Source of the DNA: a virus
Strand: one strand, 5' to 3'
DNA: 42,537 bases
Virus record (IMG/VR): IMGVR_UViG_3300048834_000471
Coordinates: 1 to 42,537 of that record
Positions 8,835 through 16,694 of this stretch are shown here, piece by piece (position 1 is the stretch's first letter; every line of letters begins with the position of its first letter). The notes beneath the pieces were generated by a model. That model had not been told where the DNA came from and did no database searches. It saw only the letters and a list, made by a program, of their open reading frames with translations. Made by a program: the position numbers and the translations under genes.

Positions 8835-9607
8835 TCGACAATCGCTCTTTGCAACGCGCCTTTGCGGCCGAGGGATACTATTCGGGGCAGATCGACGGAA
8901 AATTCGGTCCTCGGTCGCGCCTCGCCGGTCTAGCCGCTCTCCGCGCCGCCGGCGTCGACGCGAGGGCATGGCCTGAGAAGCGACAAGATATCGCCTTTTC
9001 GCAATGGCTTTTGAAACGCGCAAAGTTCGACCCTGGAAAGATTGACGGTTTCGCCGGTCCGTCGACAAAGTTTGCGCTTGAGCAATGGCAAAACGCGCTG
9101 CGCGACATAGTTCCGAAACCGTCCGAGATCTCCCATTTGCCGACAATATGGCCGAGGCAATCGGAGCTCGAGGGATTTTACGGAAAGCCTGGGACGAACC
9201 TTGTCCGGCTCGATCTGCCGTTCGAAATGCGTATCGCCTGGGACCTTGACCAGAAAGTTAAGTCGTTTCTCATTAACGAGAAATGCGCCGAAAGCGCGGC
9301 TCGGATATACGGCCGCATTCTTGAGCTTTACGGCTATCAGCGCCTTGTCGATCTCAACCTTGACCGGTTCGGCGGTTGTTACAACAATCGCAAAATGAGG
9401 GGCGGCAACTCGCTCTCGACGCATGCTTACGCATGCTCGATCGACCATAACCCCGAGTTCAATCAATTGCGCTGGGGAGCGGATAGGGCTCACATGGCTA
9501 AGCCGGAATGCGCGGCGTTTGTAGACGCCTTCGAAGCGGAGGGATGGATTTCGCTCGGCCGAGAGCTAAACTATGACTGGATGCACTTTCAAGCGGCGAG
9601 GCTATGA
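8831..9607 (+). CDS. Endolysin: peptidoglycan-binding repeats plus M15 D,D/L,D-carboxypeptidase
   Basis: 258 aa from the ATG coupled to the previous gene. Residues about 1-45 (FAAEGYYSGQIDGKFGPRSR) and 55-95 (KFDPGKIDGFAGPSTKFALE) look like two PGB_1-type peptidoglycan-binding repeats. The C-terminal part has the zinc site of the M15/VanY family: H198 and D205 in SLSTHAYACSIDHN and H252 in DWMHFQ. Members cleave peptide stems of the cell wall at the end of infection. There is no signal peptide, so release would need a holin, consistent with the flanking membrane genes. Confidence 0.88.
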   Translation: MIDNRSLQRAFAAEGYYSGQIDGKFGPRSRLAGLAALRAAGVDARAWPEKRQDIAFSQWLLKRAKFDPGKIDGFAGPSTKFALEQWQNALRDIVPKPSEISHLPTIWPRQSELEGFYGKPGTNLVRLDLPFEMRIAWDLDQKVKSFLINEKCAESAARIYGRILELYGYQRLVDLNLDRFGGCYNNRKMRGGNSLSTHAYACSIDHNPEFNQLRWGADRAHMAKPECAAFVDAFEAEGWISLGRELNYDWMHFQAARL

Positions 9608-9864
9608 TGCAAAATCGTTCGATCATGACGGCCGCTCTTTGGCTATACGCGCTCCTCGGAGCGGGTCTCCTCGCGCTGGCTTGCTGGTTAATTTACCAAA
9701 TGATAAGAGCTCAGGCGATAGAGGTCGATCTCGTCGCGTTTCTGACTGTCATTTTCATGGCTTTTCGCGACGTCATTTCGAAAATGGGAGAGGTTGTCCG
9801 GGCGGTTAACGGACAGAAAATCGAGACCTCTTTCGACAACGCAACCGACGCGCCGCCGTCGTAA
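9604..9864 (+). CDS. Two-TM holin-like membrane protein
   Basis: 86 aa, coupled to the endolysin by ATGA. Hydrophobic segments at about residues 8-32 (ALWLYALLGAGLLALACWL) and 42-54 (VDLVAFLTVIFMAF), followed by a polar C-terminus. The small size, two membrane segments and position immediately after the endolysin make it the best class II-type holin candidate in the window. No sequence-level family match is claimed. Confidence 0.7.
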   Translation: MMQNRSIMTAALWLYALLGAGLLALACWLIYQMIRAQAIEVDLVAFLTVIFMAFRDVISKMGEVVRAVNGQKIETSFDNATDAPPS

Positions 9865-9877
9865 CAGGAGGGCCGAT

Positions 9878-10246
9878 ATGCGCCTGATTCGAACTATACT
9901 GGTCGCGGCGGCTTTGTCGCTTGCCGCATGCACTCCGGCAATTTTGGACAGCGGACAATCTCCGTCGTCCGTTGCCGATTCAACCGTCATTGACGAGAAA
10001 GCAATGCTCGGTCTCGAGACGCTTTACCTTTCCGCAAATCAGCTCGCACAAACGGCGCTCGATCTCGGAATCGTCAAGGGTGACGAGAGCCGCGCCGAGG
10101 TCAAGGAAGCGGACCGGAAAGCCTATAACGCCTTGCTCGCAGCTCGAGCGGCGTATCGAGCCGGGAACTCGCGTTCGTTTTCAGAAGCGACGGCCGATCT
10201 CGCGGGGTTAACCGACCAAATCCGCTTACTCACAAGGAAGCCTTAA
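9878..10246 (+). CDS. Phage lipoprotein, possible outer-membrane lysis factor
   Basis: 122 aa from the ATG preceded by CAGGAGGGCCGAT, a strong ribosome site; an upstream in-frame ATG at 9794 lies within the holin-like gene. The N-terminus (MRLIRTILVAAALSLAACTP) is a lipoprotein signal with cysteine at residue 18 as the lipidation site. The mature part is helical and rich in Ala, Glu and Arg. In lysis cassettes such proteins can act as outer-membrane spanins, but this one is longer than typical Rz1 proteins, so that role is only possible. Confidence 0.75.
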   Translation: MRLIRTILVAAALSLAACTPAILDSGQSPSSVADSTVIDEKAMLGLETLYLSANQLAQTALDLGIVKGDESRAEVKEADRKAYNALLAARAAYRAGNSRSFSEATADLAGLTDQIRLLTRKP

Positions 10247-10247
10247 A

Positions 10248-10442
10248 ATGTTGAAATCAATCCTCGAGCTTTTGCCGATTATCGGTCCTATCACCGCGCG
10301 CGCTCCGCAATTTATCGCGCTGGTCGAGCAAATCTCCGCTACCCTGAACGAGGACGATCAAGCAACGCTGAAATCTGAACTCGAGAAGGCTCAGGCGGCC
10401 TCGGACGAGGCGCATAAGGAATTGCAGGAAAAGCCATCCTGA
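10248..10442 (+). CDS. Small helical protein, last gene of the lysis/tail transcript
   Basis: 64 aa, one base after the lipoprotein stop, with AAGGAAG upstream of the ATG. It has a hydrophobic N-terminal part (LKSILELLPIIGPITARAPQ) followed by a charged helix (DQATLKSELEKAQAASDEAH). This layout is frequent in small proteins at the end of phage lysis modules; the function is unknown. Most of the gene is overlapped in antisense by the C-terminal extension of the zinc-ribbon reading frame on the - strand. Confidence 0.65.
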   Translation: MLKSILELLPIIGPITARAPQFIALVEQISATLNEDDQATLKSELEKAQAASDEAHKELQEKPS

Positions 10443-10634
10443 GCCGGTGACGGCTTCGAAAAAAGGATATCTGGTAACAGACCAGGCGCGCGAGCCGCAT
10501 TTCTCGCAATCGTAACGATATTGCGGCGGGACTGTCATTTTGGGAGTCCCGCCGCTTTTCATTTCCCCGCCGCAACTGCAAAAGATACGAACGAGGACGA
10601 CGGGAACCGGTTTTCGTTCCTCGCGGAAAATCAT
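10257..10634 (-). CDS. Zinc-ribbon protein, last gene of the leftward operon
   Basis: 125 codons. The first 50 residues form a compact zinc ribbon: a CSCGGEM pair, a Gly/Pro loop (SGGTPKMTVPPQYRYDC) and a second CEKCG pair. The start overlaps the HNH gene stop (ATGA at 10634), strongly supporting translation. The conserved-looking part ends near TRYPF; the remaining 70 residues read antisense through the + strand gene at 10248-10442 and may be a non-conserved extension. Likely a small nucleic-acid or protein-binding zinc protein; function unknown. Confidence 0.55.
   Translation of the reverse strand: MIFREERKPVPVVLVRIFCSCGGEMKSGGTPKMTVPPQYRYDCEKCGSRAWSVTRYPFFEAVTGSGWLFLQFLMRLVRGRLSLLEFRFQRCLIVLVQGSGDLLDQRDKLRSARGDRTDNRQKLED
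10523..10565 (+). terminator. Rho-independent terminator between convergent operons
   Basis: An 11-bp perfect stem (GCGGCGGGACT / AGTCCCGCCGC, 10523-10533 and 10545-10555) with an 11-nt loop is followed by TTTTCATTT. It lies 80 nt after the last + strand lysis gene and would end that transcript. The stem lies inside the coding frame of the convergent zinc-ribbon gene, where it encodes its Gly/Pro-rich loop. On the - strand it has no U tract. Confidence 0.8.
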
Positions 10635-11113
10635 ACCAAGGGCTCGCCGTGACGATCGGAAAAGCCAAGCCTCAACTTTTCAGCGTTGCGAGCCGACCTA
10701 GCGGCTTCAAAGGTCGGGAAATATCCGATATGCTTTCCGCAAATATAAGCCCTAAAACGACCCGTCCTCATGTGATAACTAACGCCTGAGCAGCAACTAG
10801 ACGCTCGACCATGACGCCGCATATTCTTACTATTTTCGGACGCGCTCGACCTCCTCAAATTGGAAAAGCGATTATTGCCTCGATCGCCGTCGATATGGTC
10901 AATTTGAGGCGGCTCGTCTCCCTCGACCATTTTCCAGATTATGCGATGTGCATAATATAAGACGCCGGAAATCCGACCTTGATAGTAACCCGCCGCCGTC
11001 TTTGTCGTGAATGCCCGTCGACCATGCTTGTAATAGATCAAGCCAGTTTCCGGCTCATATCTTAACATTGCGACCAATGTATCTTGCTCGGGAAGTGGTA
11101 TAGGAACGGGCAT
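10631..11113 (-). CDS. HNH homing-type endonuclease
   Basis: 160 aa from the ATG that overlaps the upstream stop (TAATG); the longer frame to 11224 would lie inside the neighbouring gene. The HNH core is QIDHIDGDRGNNRFSNLR with H73, N80/N81 and N85, preceded by AHRIIW (H56). The C-terminal part (GVSYHMRTGRFRAYICGKHI) resembles the AP2-like DNA-binding region seen in many phage HNH proteins. It may cut DNA as a selfish homing enzyme. It sits at the end of the leftward operon, coupled to a zinc-binding protein on each side. Confidence 0.8.
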   Translation of the reverse strand: MPVPIPLPEQDTLVAMLRYEPETGLIYYKHGRRAFTTKTAAGYYQGRISGVLYYAHRIIWKMVEGDEPPQIDHIDGDRGNNRFSNLRRSSASENSKNMRRHGRASSCCSGVSYHMRTGRFRAYICGKHIGYFPTFEAARSARNAEKLRLGFSDRHGEPLV

Positions 11114-11499
11114 TATCCGAACTCCCTTTCTATTGCCTTGACGTCGAGAAACTCCCCGGCTCGCAAAGCCATGACAGCGCGCCGCCATATCCGCGAATGA
11201 CGGTTGCAAAGATCGTCGGTCCATCCGTAGCGCCGACCGCGCCTCCTTATCCTGTTGAGCGCGTCTCGAATCCGCTTAGGAACTTGCCGCCAATGTCGGC
11301 CGCAAATGACTTGCGCTCGATAATCGTCTCCCTCGAGTAAAGCATAGGTCCGGCCGCAACCCTCAACAATGCAGGGGAGCCGGTTCCTATGCCTTAAGCA
11401 GCGATACTCCGGCGGGTCGGGTAAGACCCGCCAAAGAATAACGCCGAGGCCTCCGGCTCCGCAGCAATGGCATTGCGGATTATGCTCGGAGCGCCGCAT
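11113..11499 (-). CDS. Cysteine-rich zinc-binding protein
   Basis: 128 aa with three metal-binding-like clusters: CHCCGAGG near the N-terminus, CLRHRNRLPCIVEGC in the middle and CGRHW after it. A basic stretch follows (IRDALNRIRRRGRRYGW). Small proteins with a CxxxGC...CxRHWR pattern are common in phage accessory regions and probably bind nucleic acid. The start lies one base after the upstream stop and the stop overlaps the HNH start, so it belongs to the same coupled operon. No specific function assigned. Confidence 0.7.
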   Translation of the reverse strand: MRRSEHNPQCHCCGAGGLGVILWRVLPDPPEYRCLRHRNRLPCIVEGCGRTYALLEGDDYRAQVICGRHWRQVPKRIRDALNRIRRRGRRYGWTDDLCNRHSRIWRRAVMALRAGEFLDVKAIEREFG

Positions 11500-11500
11500 T

Positions 11501-12136
11501 TCATGCCTCGACGATCGAGAGTTGAACCCGAATGTTTGACGGGTCCTTATAGACGAGGAAAACGTCCCCGAGCGTCGCGTCGTATCCGGTCAAGTCAAAA
11601 TCCGGCAAGGTTGGCTGATTATCGCCGGCGAGCTTTTCGAATTTTTCCTCGCTTTGAATCCGGAAATAGTGTCGCCGGACCGCAAAACCTCCGACCGACC
11701 AGGAGTTGACGACATGCTCGACGATAGAAATCGCCGCGGTTCCGCTCATGCACATTTGAGCAAGGGATTGCCTGAGCGCGTCGGAAACGGCTTCCTTGAG
11801 GGCCGGGTCGATATCGCCGAGCCTTGGCCTCGGAGGCGCTCCGTCCCGCCATGCTCCCTCGTTTGAGTTGCGCCAAGCAACCATGCGGCCGGCGAGCTCG
11901 TCCGCCTCGGTGCATTGCTGCAATTCTCGTCGACGCACTTTGAAAAACTCGGAATCGTCCTCGAGCTTGTCCGAATTATCGACAAGATCTTTCATAATGT
12001 CGCGCCGCCGCCTGTCCGCCCATTCGACCAGCAACTTAGGCGCGGACGGGTCGCGGCCGAGAATAATAAACATAGGTTCGTCGGGTAAGGCTCGGCGGTA
12101 ATAATTGCCGAGGCCGGGATTGATTTTCGAGACCAT
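11501..12136 (-). CDS. Hypothetical protein of the leftward operon
   Basis: 211 aa, preceded on its own strand by GAGGGGAGGGAATAA, a good ribosome site. N-terminal half helical and charged, C-terminal third beta-rich (DATLGDVFLVYKDPSNIRVQ). No signal peptide, membrane segment or catalytic motif noticed. It lies immediately downstream of the dam-like cassette and has normal phage codon use, unlike that cassette, so it was probably next to the 12712-13095 gene before the insertion. Confidence 0.65.
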   Translation of the reverse strand: MVSKINPGLGNYYRRALPDEPMFIILGRDPSAPKLLVEWADRRRRDIMKDLVDNSDKLEDDSEFFKVRRRELQQCTEADELAGRMVAWRNSNEGAWRDGAPPRPRLGDIDPALKEAVSDALRQSLAQMCMSGTAAISIVEHVVNSWSVGGFAVRRHYFRIQSEEKFEKLAGDNQPTLPDFDLTGYDATLGDVFLVYKDPSNIRVQLSIVEA

Positions 12137-12156
12137 TTATTCCCTCCCCTCTTTTT

Positions 12157-12724
12157 GGGAATTATATACTTGAGTCCCTGTCATGCTCGCACCATCGGCA
12201 CACCGAGTGAGCGAAGCGGGGTTAGGTCAACGCCGAACCCGAACAGAGCGGAGCCGTGACTGGCGGCCTCTTGTCGTCTGTTTTCCCGAAGGACGCCAAA
12301 CCTCAATCTCGCCTTGAAAAACAGAACGCTAGAACAAGCCTCTAGCGCAGTCTGAAAAATCCGCGTTTCGGTGTGCGATGGGATGAGCAGCACTACTTTC
12401 GAGACTTTGCCTACCTCAATACACCGCTCAACCCAACGATTTCGCGCCTCTCCATAGGGAGGATTGCAAAACACATTTCTTGCGTCCCACGGAAGCGAGC
12501 AACCGTCATCAGGCAAATGGTAAAACCGCTCTGAGCGCGTTGGATTGTCTGGGTCGGTGCATGGGTCTAGCGCGATGCCGCCCAACAATTCTCGAATTGG
12601 CTCAAGCACGTAGGAAGGGGTAAGCATCGCTTGCCGAGCGTGATGCTCGGGACGCCGGCGCTTGGCATTGTCGAAGCGGTGCGATGCGTTGATGTGGTCA
12701 AAGGTGGCCATCTATATAATTCCC
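12157..12724. repeat. 12-bp perfect inverted repeat bracketing the dam-like gene
   Basis: GGGAATTATATA at 12157-12168 is matched exactly in reverse complement at 12713-12724 (TATATAATTCCC). The two copies frame the low-GC methylase gene almost exactly: one ends 12 nt before its stop codon end and the other begins next to its start. Pyrimidine-rich TTCCCTC/CTTTTT sequence also recurs beside both copies on the + strand. This looks like a duplicated flank left by insertion of a gene cassette. Confidence 0.7.
12181..12711 (-). CDS. Phage N6-adenine DNA methyltransferase (Dam-like cassette)
   Basis: 176 aa with the features of the phage Dam family (PF05869-like): IALDPCTDPDN around residues 47-56 and the catalytic NPPY at 83-86, followed by an LLIPSHTETRIFQ strand-helix and VLFFKARLRFG. 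Members methylate adenine in DNA and can shield the phage from restriction. GC and codon use are noticeably different from the flanking genes (fewer TCG/CTC/GTC codons). With the bracketing inverted repeat, this points to recent acquisition. Confidence 0.85.
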   Translation of the reverse strand: MATFDHINASHRFDNAKRRRPEHHARQAMLTPSYVLEPIRELLGGIALDPCTDPDNPTRSERFYHLPDDGCSLPWDARNVFCNPPYGEARNRWVERCIEVGKVSKVVLLIPSHTETRIFQTALEACSSVLFFKARLRFGVLRENRRQEAASHGSALFGFGVDLTPLRSLGVPMVRA

Positions 12725-13095
12725 TCTTTTTTTAGCTGCCTCGAGACACTGGCAAGGCCTCCCGAGATCTCGGATAGCATGGCGGGGAAAAGGTCGCGGA
12801 TATCCTCAACCTCCCGAGCAAGGCGTAGCAGCTCGCGCCGCCGAGCCTTGTTTGCCTCGCATACCTCGAACCCGATCATTTCCGACATTGTCCGATCGAC
12901 AACGGCCTCGAGGTCCTCAACCCCGAAACCGCCTCGCATATAAGCCTCGAGCTTTTTCGGTTCGGGTCTGAGCTTTTTGATTACTGCCTCGCGTCGCTCA
13001 GGCAAGGTTTGAGCAAGCCGAACCTCATTCCATATTCGTTGCAGCCTTTGCTGCATCGCGGAGAGACTGTTTCCCATGTCCTCAAGAGTCTGCAT
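12712..13095 (-). CDS. Hypothetical helical protein downstream of the Sak4-like ATPase
   Basis: 127 aa, overlapping the end of the ATPase gene by 14 nt and ending directly before the dam-like start. Almost wholly alpha-helical and charged (MQQRLQRIWNEVRLAQTLPE; REVEDIRDLFPAMLSEISGG). No motif recognised. Coupling to the recombination genes suggests an accessory role in DNA metabolism, but nothing in the sequence demonstrates it. A second in-frame ATG (MGNSLSAM) seven codons in is an alternative start. Confidence 0.6.
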   Translation of the reverse strand: MQTLEDMGNSLSAMQQRLQRIWNEVRLAQTLPERREAVIKKLRPEPKKLEAYMRGGFGVEDLEAVVDRTMSEMIGFEVCEANKARRRELLRLAREVEDIRDLFPAMLSEISGGLASVSRQLKKEGII

Positions 13096-14137
13096 TTGAA
13101 TCCTCGCTTTCTTGGTCGTCGTCGATCATCGGGGAAAGTTGTTCAGCGCGGCGCCGGTTCGCCTCGATAATCCGGTCGACCAGGTCGTCGCGGCCGCTCG
13201 CCTTGATCTTTTCGACAAATGCGACCGTTTTTTCGTTCAACTGGAAATTGCGAAGCGCGTCGCGACCATTAACAAGGTCGTCGGCTCCGTCGCCGTCGCG
13301 ACCGGTCCGGTTGACCGCGGCGACATAGTCGTCGACCATTTGCTCAGGGGTGCGCTTACCATCCTCTCGAGAAGCTCGAGGAGGAGCGTCGTCGCCGAGC
13401 GCCCATCTAGCAAACTCCTCGCCGAGGTCCTCGTTCAAAACCTCGCCGGACCTCAGGAACCGGAGGAGGCTTTCCGGCTTTTTGATAATGAACGACTCCT
13501 CTTGCGTCGAGGCGTTCCAATCCGCGCGACCCTGGGCATTCGGGGGGAGTTTGCACATAAGGTCGAGCGCGTAAACGATCTCGGCCGGTGCGACTGGCTG
13601 ATAACCGATATTGAAGATTTTCTTTCCGACTTGCTTTGTCTTTTCGCGCGCTCGGAAAGTGAAAATCAGCGGAACCTTGATACGCTGGAAACCGGAAACG
13701 AGCTCTCGCCTCGAGCCGGACGGCCGAGCCCAGGCCGCCCATTTATTGCCTCCGACTTTCGGCTCGTCCTCGTCGTGCATTGCAAGATATCCGCCCTTGC
13801 CCTCATGCTCATCTGACAAGGAGTCGACAATGATCGCGGCCGGATTGTGCTTTAGCTGAGCCTCGATCGCCTCGAGGAAATGCTTAGGCTCGTAAGGCGG
13901 CTCGAACTCGACATGCAAAAACTCGTATCCGTTCGGATTGCTTGCCGATTTGGCATATTTGATCGCTCGCCGCGCCTCGGTATCAATCAAGATTATCGGC
14001 CCAGGCCTTACGCGCTGCATACCAGCGGCGAGCCTGAGCGCGGATTTAGTCTTTCCCCCTCCCGGCGGTCCGGCAAGGCCGATAGAGAGCGGCATGCTGC
14101 CAAAATGCGGCGTCTTAGCTTCAAAGTTCCTTGCCAT
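13082..14137 (-). CDS. RecA-core AAA ATPase, Sak4-like recombinase
   Basis: 351 aa. Walker A is GPPGGGKTKS at residues 23-32; a Walker B-like strand AAIIVDSLSDEH follows near 99-110. The single RecA-type core and the position beside a PD-(D/E)XK nuclease match the Sak4-like single-strand annealing/recombination ATPases of many temperate and lytic siphophages. The C-terminal 110 residues are acidic and disordered-looking (DDDQESEDSNADS), as in ssDNA-protein-interacting tails. It probably acts with the two upstream genes in phage recombination or replication restart. Confidence 0.8.
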   Translation of the reverse strand: MARNFEAKTPHFGSMPLSIGLAGPPGGGKTKSALRLAAGMQRVRPGPIILIDTEARRAIKYAKSASNPNGYEFLHVEFEPPYEPKHFLEAIEAQLKHNPAAIIVDSLSDEHEGKGGYLAMHDEDEPKVGGNKWAAWARPSGSRRELVSGFQRIKVPLIFTFRAREKTKQVGKKIFNIGYQPVAPAEIVYALDLMCKLPPNAQGRADWNASTQEESFIIKKPESLLRFLRSGEVLNEDLGEEFARWALGDDAPPRASREDGKRTPEQMVDDYVAAVNRTGRDGDGADDLVNGRDALRNFQLNEKTVAFVEKIKASGRDDLVDRIIEANRRRAEQLSPMIDDDQESEDSNADS

Positions 14138-14139
14138 GA

Positions 14140-15129
14140 TTAGACCTCGTCCTCTTGCAGCTCTCGAGCGAGCCGGCGGTTTTCAATCCAAGGCGGCATA
14201 GCGACAAGCTCGGCCTCCTCGGGATATCCCGGCCATACGCCGCGCTTCTGGCACTCGGCAAAGGTCCGGAACGCTTCTCGACATTCGAATATCGCGGTCC
14301 GGAGGAATGTCCGGTCGTAAGATATCCGGCGAGCAACAAAGGGCTCCTTTGGTCGAACGAGGAGGTTCTCGAACCGGACTCGATTCTCGGCCTCGGGCAT
14401 CAATTGCTCGATTCCCCGCATGTAAAGCGAGGCTTGCCGGTCGTATCCCATTTCGACCAAATGGTTTTGCAGCGCAAACTTGCCCGGAGGTCCGTTGCTT
14501 ATCCGGTCGGTTATTTTCGGGTCGAGAATGATAAGGCGCTCAGGACACCAAACGTCGAGCATGCCGCGCAAATAGATATATTGGCCAGCTCCCCCGACCG
14601 GCTCTTTCCAGACGATCGGAACCTCGGTCATATAGTCCGCGCCGTCGAGCGCGACCCTGATTTTTTCCTTAACGACCTCGGCCATAACCTCGGCCTCCTC
14701 GAAATCGGCGCGCTTGATCGGCGTTAATCCCGCCTCAATTGCATTGTCCCGAAACGCCTTAGCCTCGTTCGACTGCCAAGCCTTGAAATCCCCGACAGCG
14801 TATCCCCTGCCCTTGCCTAGTGCGAGCTGGTGAACAATATCGCCGCGCCGACCCGCGGCCGTATCGGCAACAATTGTCGGTTGCGCGGCTGGATTAAGGC
14901 GGGGATGCTGCCAAGCAAACTCGAGCGGCGTATCGGCGAGGAGGATTTTTATGCCGGAGTTCGACAAGCTCCCCTCCTCGATCGGGTCGGCAAAATACTC
15001 CTCGACCGTCATGTCTGGAAAGAAGCCGCAACGCGGGTCGGTTTGGCTAGGGGTTTTCCGCTCCGTAACGGGGCCGAGGTTCTCGAAATCGACCCCGAAA
15101 CCGTCGTTTGCATTGTCCGACATATTCAT
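14140..15129 (-). CDS. PD-(D/E)XK exonuclease (RecE/Exo VIII-like)
   Basis: 329 aa. Visible nuclease elements in order: GDIVHQL (H100), TEVPIVW (E169), LRGMLDVW (D192), ILDPKIT (D203-x-K205) and the Q-motif GYDRQASLYMRGI (Q232, Y236). This is the RecB/lambda-exonuclease-like fold (DUF3799/RecE group), which makes 3' ssDNA ends for the annealing partner. Start overlaps the upstream ATPase stop (ATGA), and the Sak4-like ATPase begins 2 nt downstream, so the three form one translational unit. Confidence 0.83.
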   Translation of the reverse strand: MNMSDNANDGFGVDFENLGPVTERKTPSQTDPRCGFFPDMTVEEYFADPIEEGSLSNSGIKILLADTPLEFAWQHPRLNPAAQPTIVADTAAGRRGDIVHQLALGKGRGYAVGDFKAWQSNEAKAFRDNAIEAGLTPIKRADFEEAEVMAEVVKEKIRVALDGADYMTEVPIVWKEPVGGAGQYIYLRGMLDVWCPERLIILDPKITDRISNGPPGKFALQNHLVEMGYDRQASLYMRGIEQLMPEAENRVRFENLLVRPKEPFVARRISYDRTFLRTAIFECREAFRTFAECQKRGVWPGYPEEAELVAMPPWIENRRLARELQEDEV

Positions 15130-16694
15130 TCTCCTGTTGGCTTTGTTCTGAGTTCAGTAACGGCGCGGGGACGCTTCTCCGGCTCGACCGGCTTTGCAAG
15201 GTCCGACATGCGCTCGAATAAGGTTGACGGTCCGCCCGAGCCGGACATTGCACCTCCGACCGGACCTCCGAACGCGGTTTCACGTGGAACCGGCGCGAGC
15301 TCTCCCGTATCGGGGTCGAACGGCTCGTCGCCATTTTCGGGAGATGGCTTGACCCCGACCGCCTCTTTCTGGACTCCGCTTGCATTTTCATCCTCGGCAA
15401 CCTTGTGGCGCTTTGGTCGATCAAGAGGCTCAGGGTCCGCCGCGCCGCGAACCTTTCCCGATTCCATGATAACGCCGACCCCTTCTCCCTCGCCGACAAA
15501 CTCTCCCCATATCTGGAAATCATTGTCGGCCGCCATTTGCCGGAGCGTTGCGAGCGAGTTCTTATCGAGCAAGCTCCCGTCTTTGACCCTGAGAACGCGC
15601 AATTTCGGATTTGCGGCCATTGCGATTGCGGTCGAGACCTTGAGTTGCTCCGCGCTCGACGCTTGGCTAAACGGAATGCCGTTCAGCGTAACGCTTAAGC
15701 GATTGTCCTCGTCGATCTCGAGAGCAAGCCCTTCAACCGGCATTTTTGCCGCCGCAATCGCCGCTTTGCGCCGAGCTTCGCGTTCGTTCATCCTTGCCGA
15801 GAGCTGGTCGGATTTTGTGACAAGCTCGGCGTGTTGCGTCGTAAGGCCTTCGCGCTCGCGAATTTGCTGAGCAATGGCCGCTATCTGGTCGGCCTGAGCA
15901 ATGCGCTCGCGCAACTCGTCGACGTCGACAGGATGGGGGACGGGGCTTTCGTCGAAACCAGCGATTTCCTCGCCAACTTTTTGAGCCTGAGCCTTGAGGT
16001 CGGCGAGCCTATCCTCGAGAACGCCTATCTGGTCGACAAGCCCGCCTTTCTTGTGTCGAACCGCGAGACGCCTTTCGTTCTCGCGTTGAACGGCCGAATT
16101 GTGTTCGGCGGCATTTGTAAGCTCGTCGACCAATGCTTGACGGTCCGGTAACGTCTCGGGCTTGTCGACCAAAGGAATTGCGTCAAGCCTCGCCTCGAGC
16201 GCCTTTGCGTCGCGGTTGATATCCCGCCGCTCCTGATAATCGGCTTTCTGAGCCTGAGCGAACTCGTCGAGGTCGATATCTATATCGACCAGTTTCCGAA
16301 GCTCGTCGGCTTGCTCCTCAGGCTTGAGCCTCGCAAAGGCGAGCGGGTCAAAAGAGATATGTCCGACAAGCTGGTCGAGCATGGTTTGACCGCTCGAAAA
16401 TGTCGCCGAGCCGTCCGCATTTGTTACCTTGAGCCTTGTCGTCCCGTCGTCGGTAAAAATGCGCGTTACAACAATCTCTCCGAGATCGAGGCGGATAATC
16501 GCCATTTCCTCGCCTTGCCGGACCGGCTTAACCGGAGCGGCCGACGCTCCGGCAAGAGCTGCGAAAATTGCGTCGAGAACCGACGACTTTCCGTTTCCAT
16601 TATCACCGCGGACCTCGACGAGATCTCCGTCCGGAGTGATATCGACAGCAACCAGGCGCTTAAAGCCCTCGGCCTGCAATCTAATTATTCGCAT
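15126..16694 (-). CDS. SMC/RecF-like coiled-coil ATPase
   Basis: 522 aa from the ATG preceded by GGAAAGGTTTTTCTC; the frame extends to 16760 but those residues would overlap the promoter region. Walker A is GDNGNGKSS (residues 30-38). A long coiled coil spans about 120-320. An SSAEQLKVS signature-like motif (Q-loop/ABC signature) and LRVLRVKDGSLLD follow near 370-400. The C-terminal 110 residues are proline/acid-rich and probably disordered. It is first in the leftward operon, upstream of an exonuclease and a recombinase, resembling SbcC/RecF-type partners that handle DNA ends. Confidence 0.83.
   Translation of the reverse strand: MRIIRLQAEGFKRLVAVDITPDGDLVEVRGDNGNGKSSVLDAIFAALAGASAAPVKPVRQGEEMAIIRLDLGEIVVTRIFTDDGTTRLKVTNADGSATFSSGQTMLDQLVGHISFDPLAFARLKPEEQADELRKLVDIDIDLDEFAQAQKADYQERRDINRDAKALEARLDAIPLVDKPETLPDRQALVDELTNAAEHNSAVQRENERRLAVRHKKGGLVDQIGVLEDRLADLKAQAQKVGEEIAGFDESPVPHPVDVDELRERIAQADQIAAIAQQIREREGLTTQHAELVTKSDQLSARMNEREARRKAAIAAAKMPVEGLALEIDEDNRLSVTLNGIPFSQASSAEQLKVSTAIAMAANPKLRVLRVKDGSLLDKNSLATLRQMAADNDFQIWGEFVGEGEGVGVIMESGKVRGAADPEPLDRPKRHKVAEDENASGVQKEAVGVKPSPENGDEPFDPDTGELAPVPRETAFGGPVGGAMSGSGGPSTLFERMSDLAKPVEPEKRPRAVTELRTKPTGE

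Noticed and set aside
14830-15870. 346-codon + strand frame
   Set aside because: Antisense to the nuclease and SMC-like ATPase, whose motifs are intact; its product is Ser/Arg-rich shadow.
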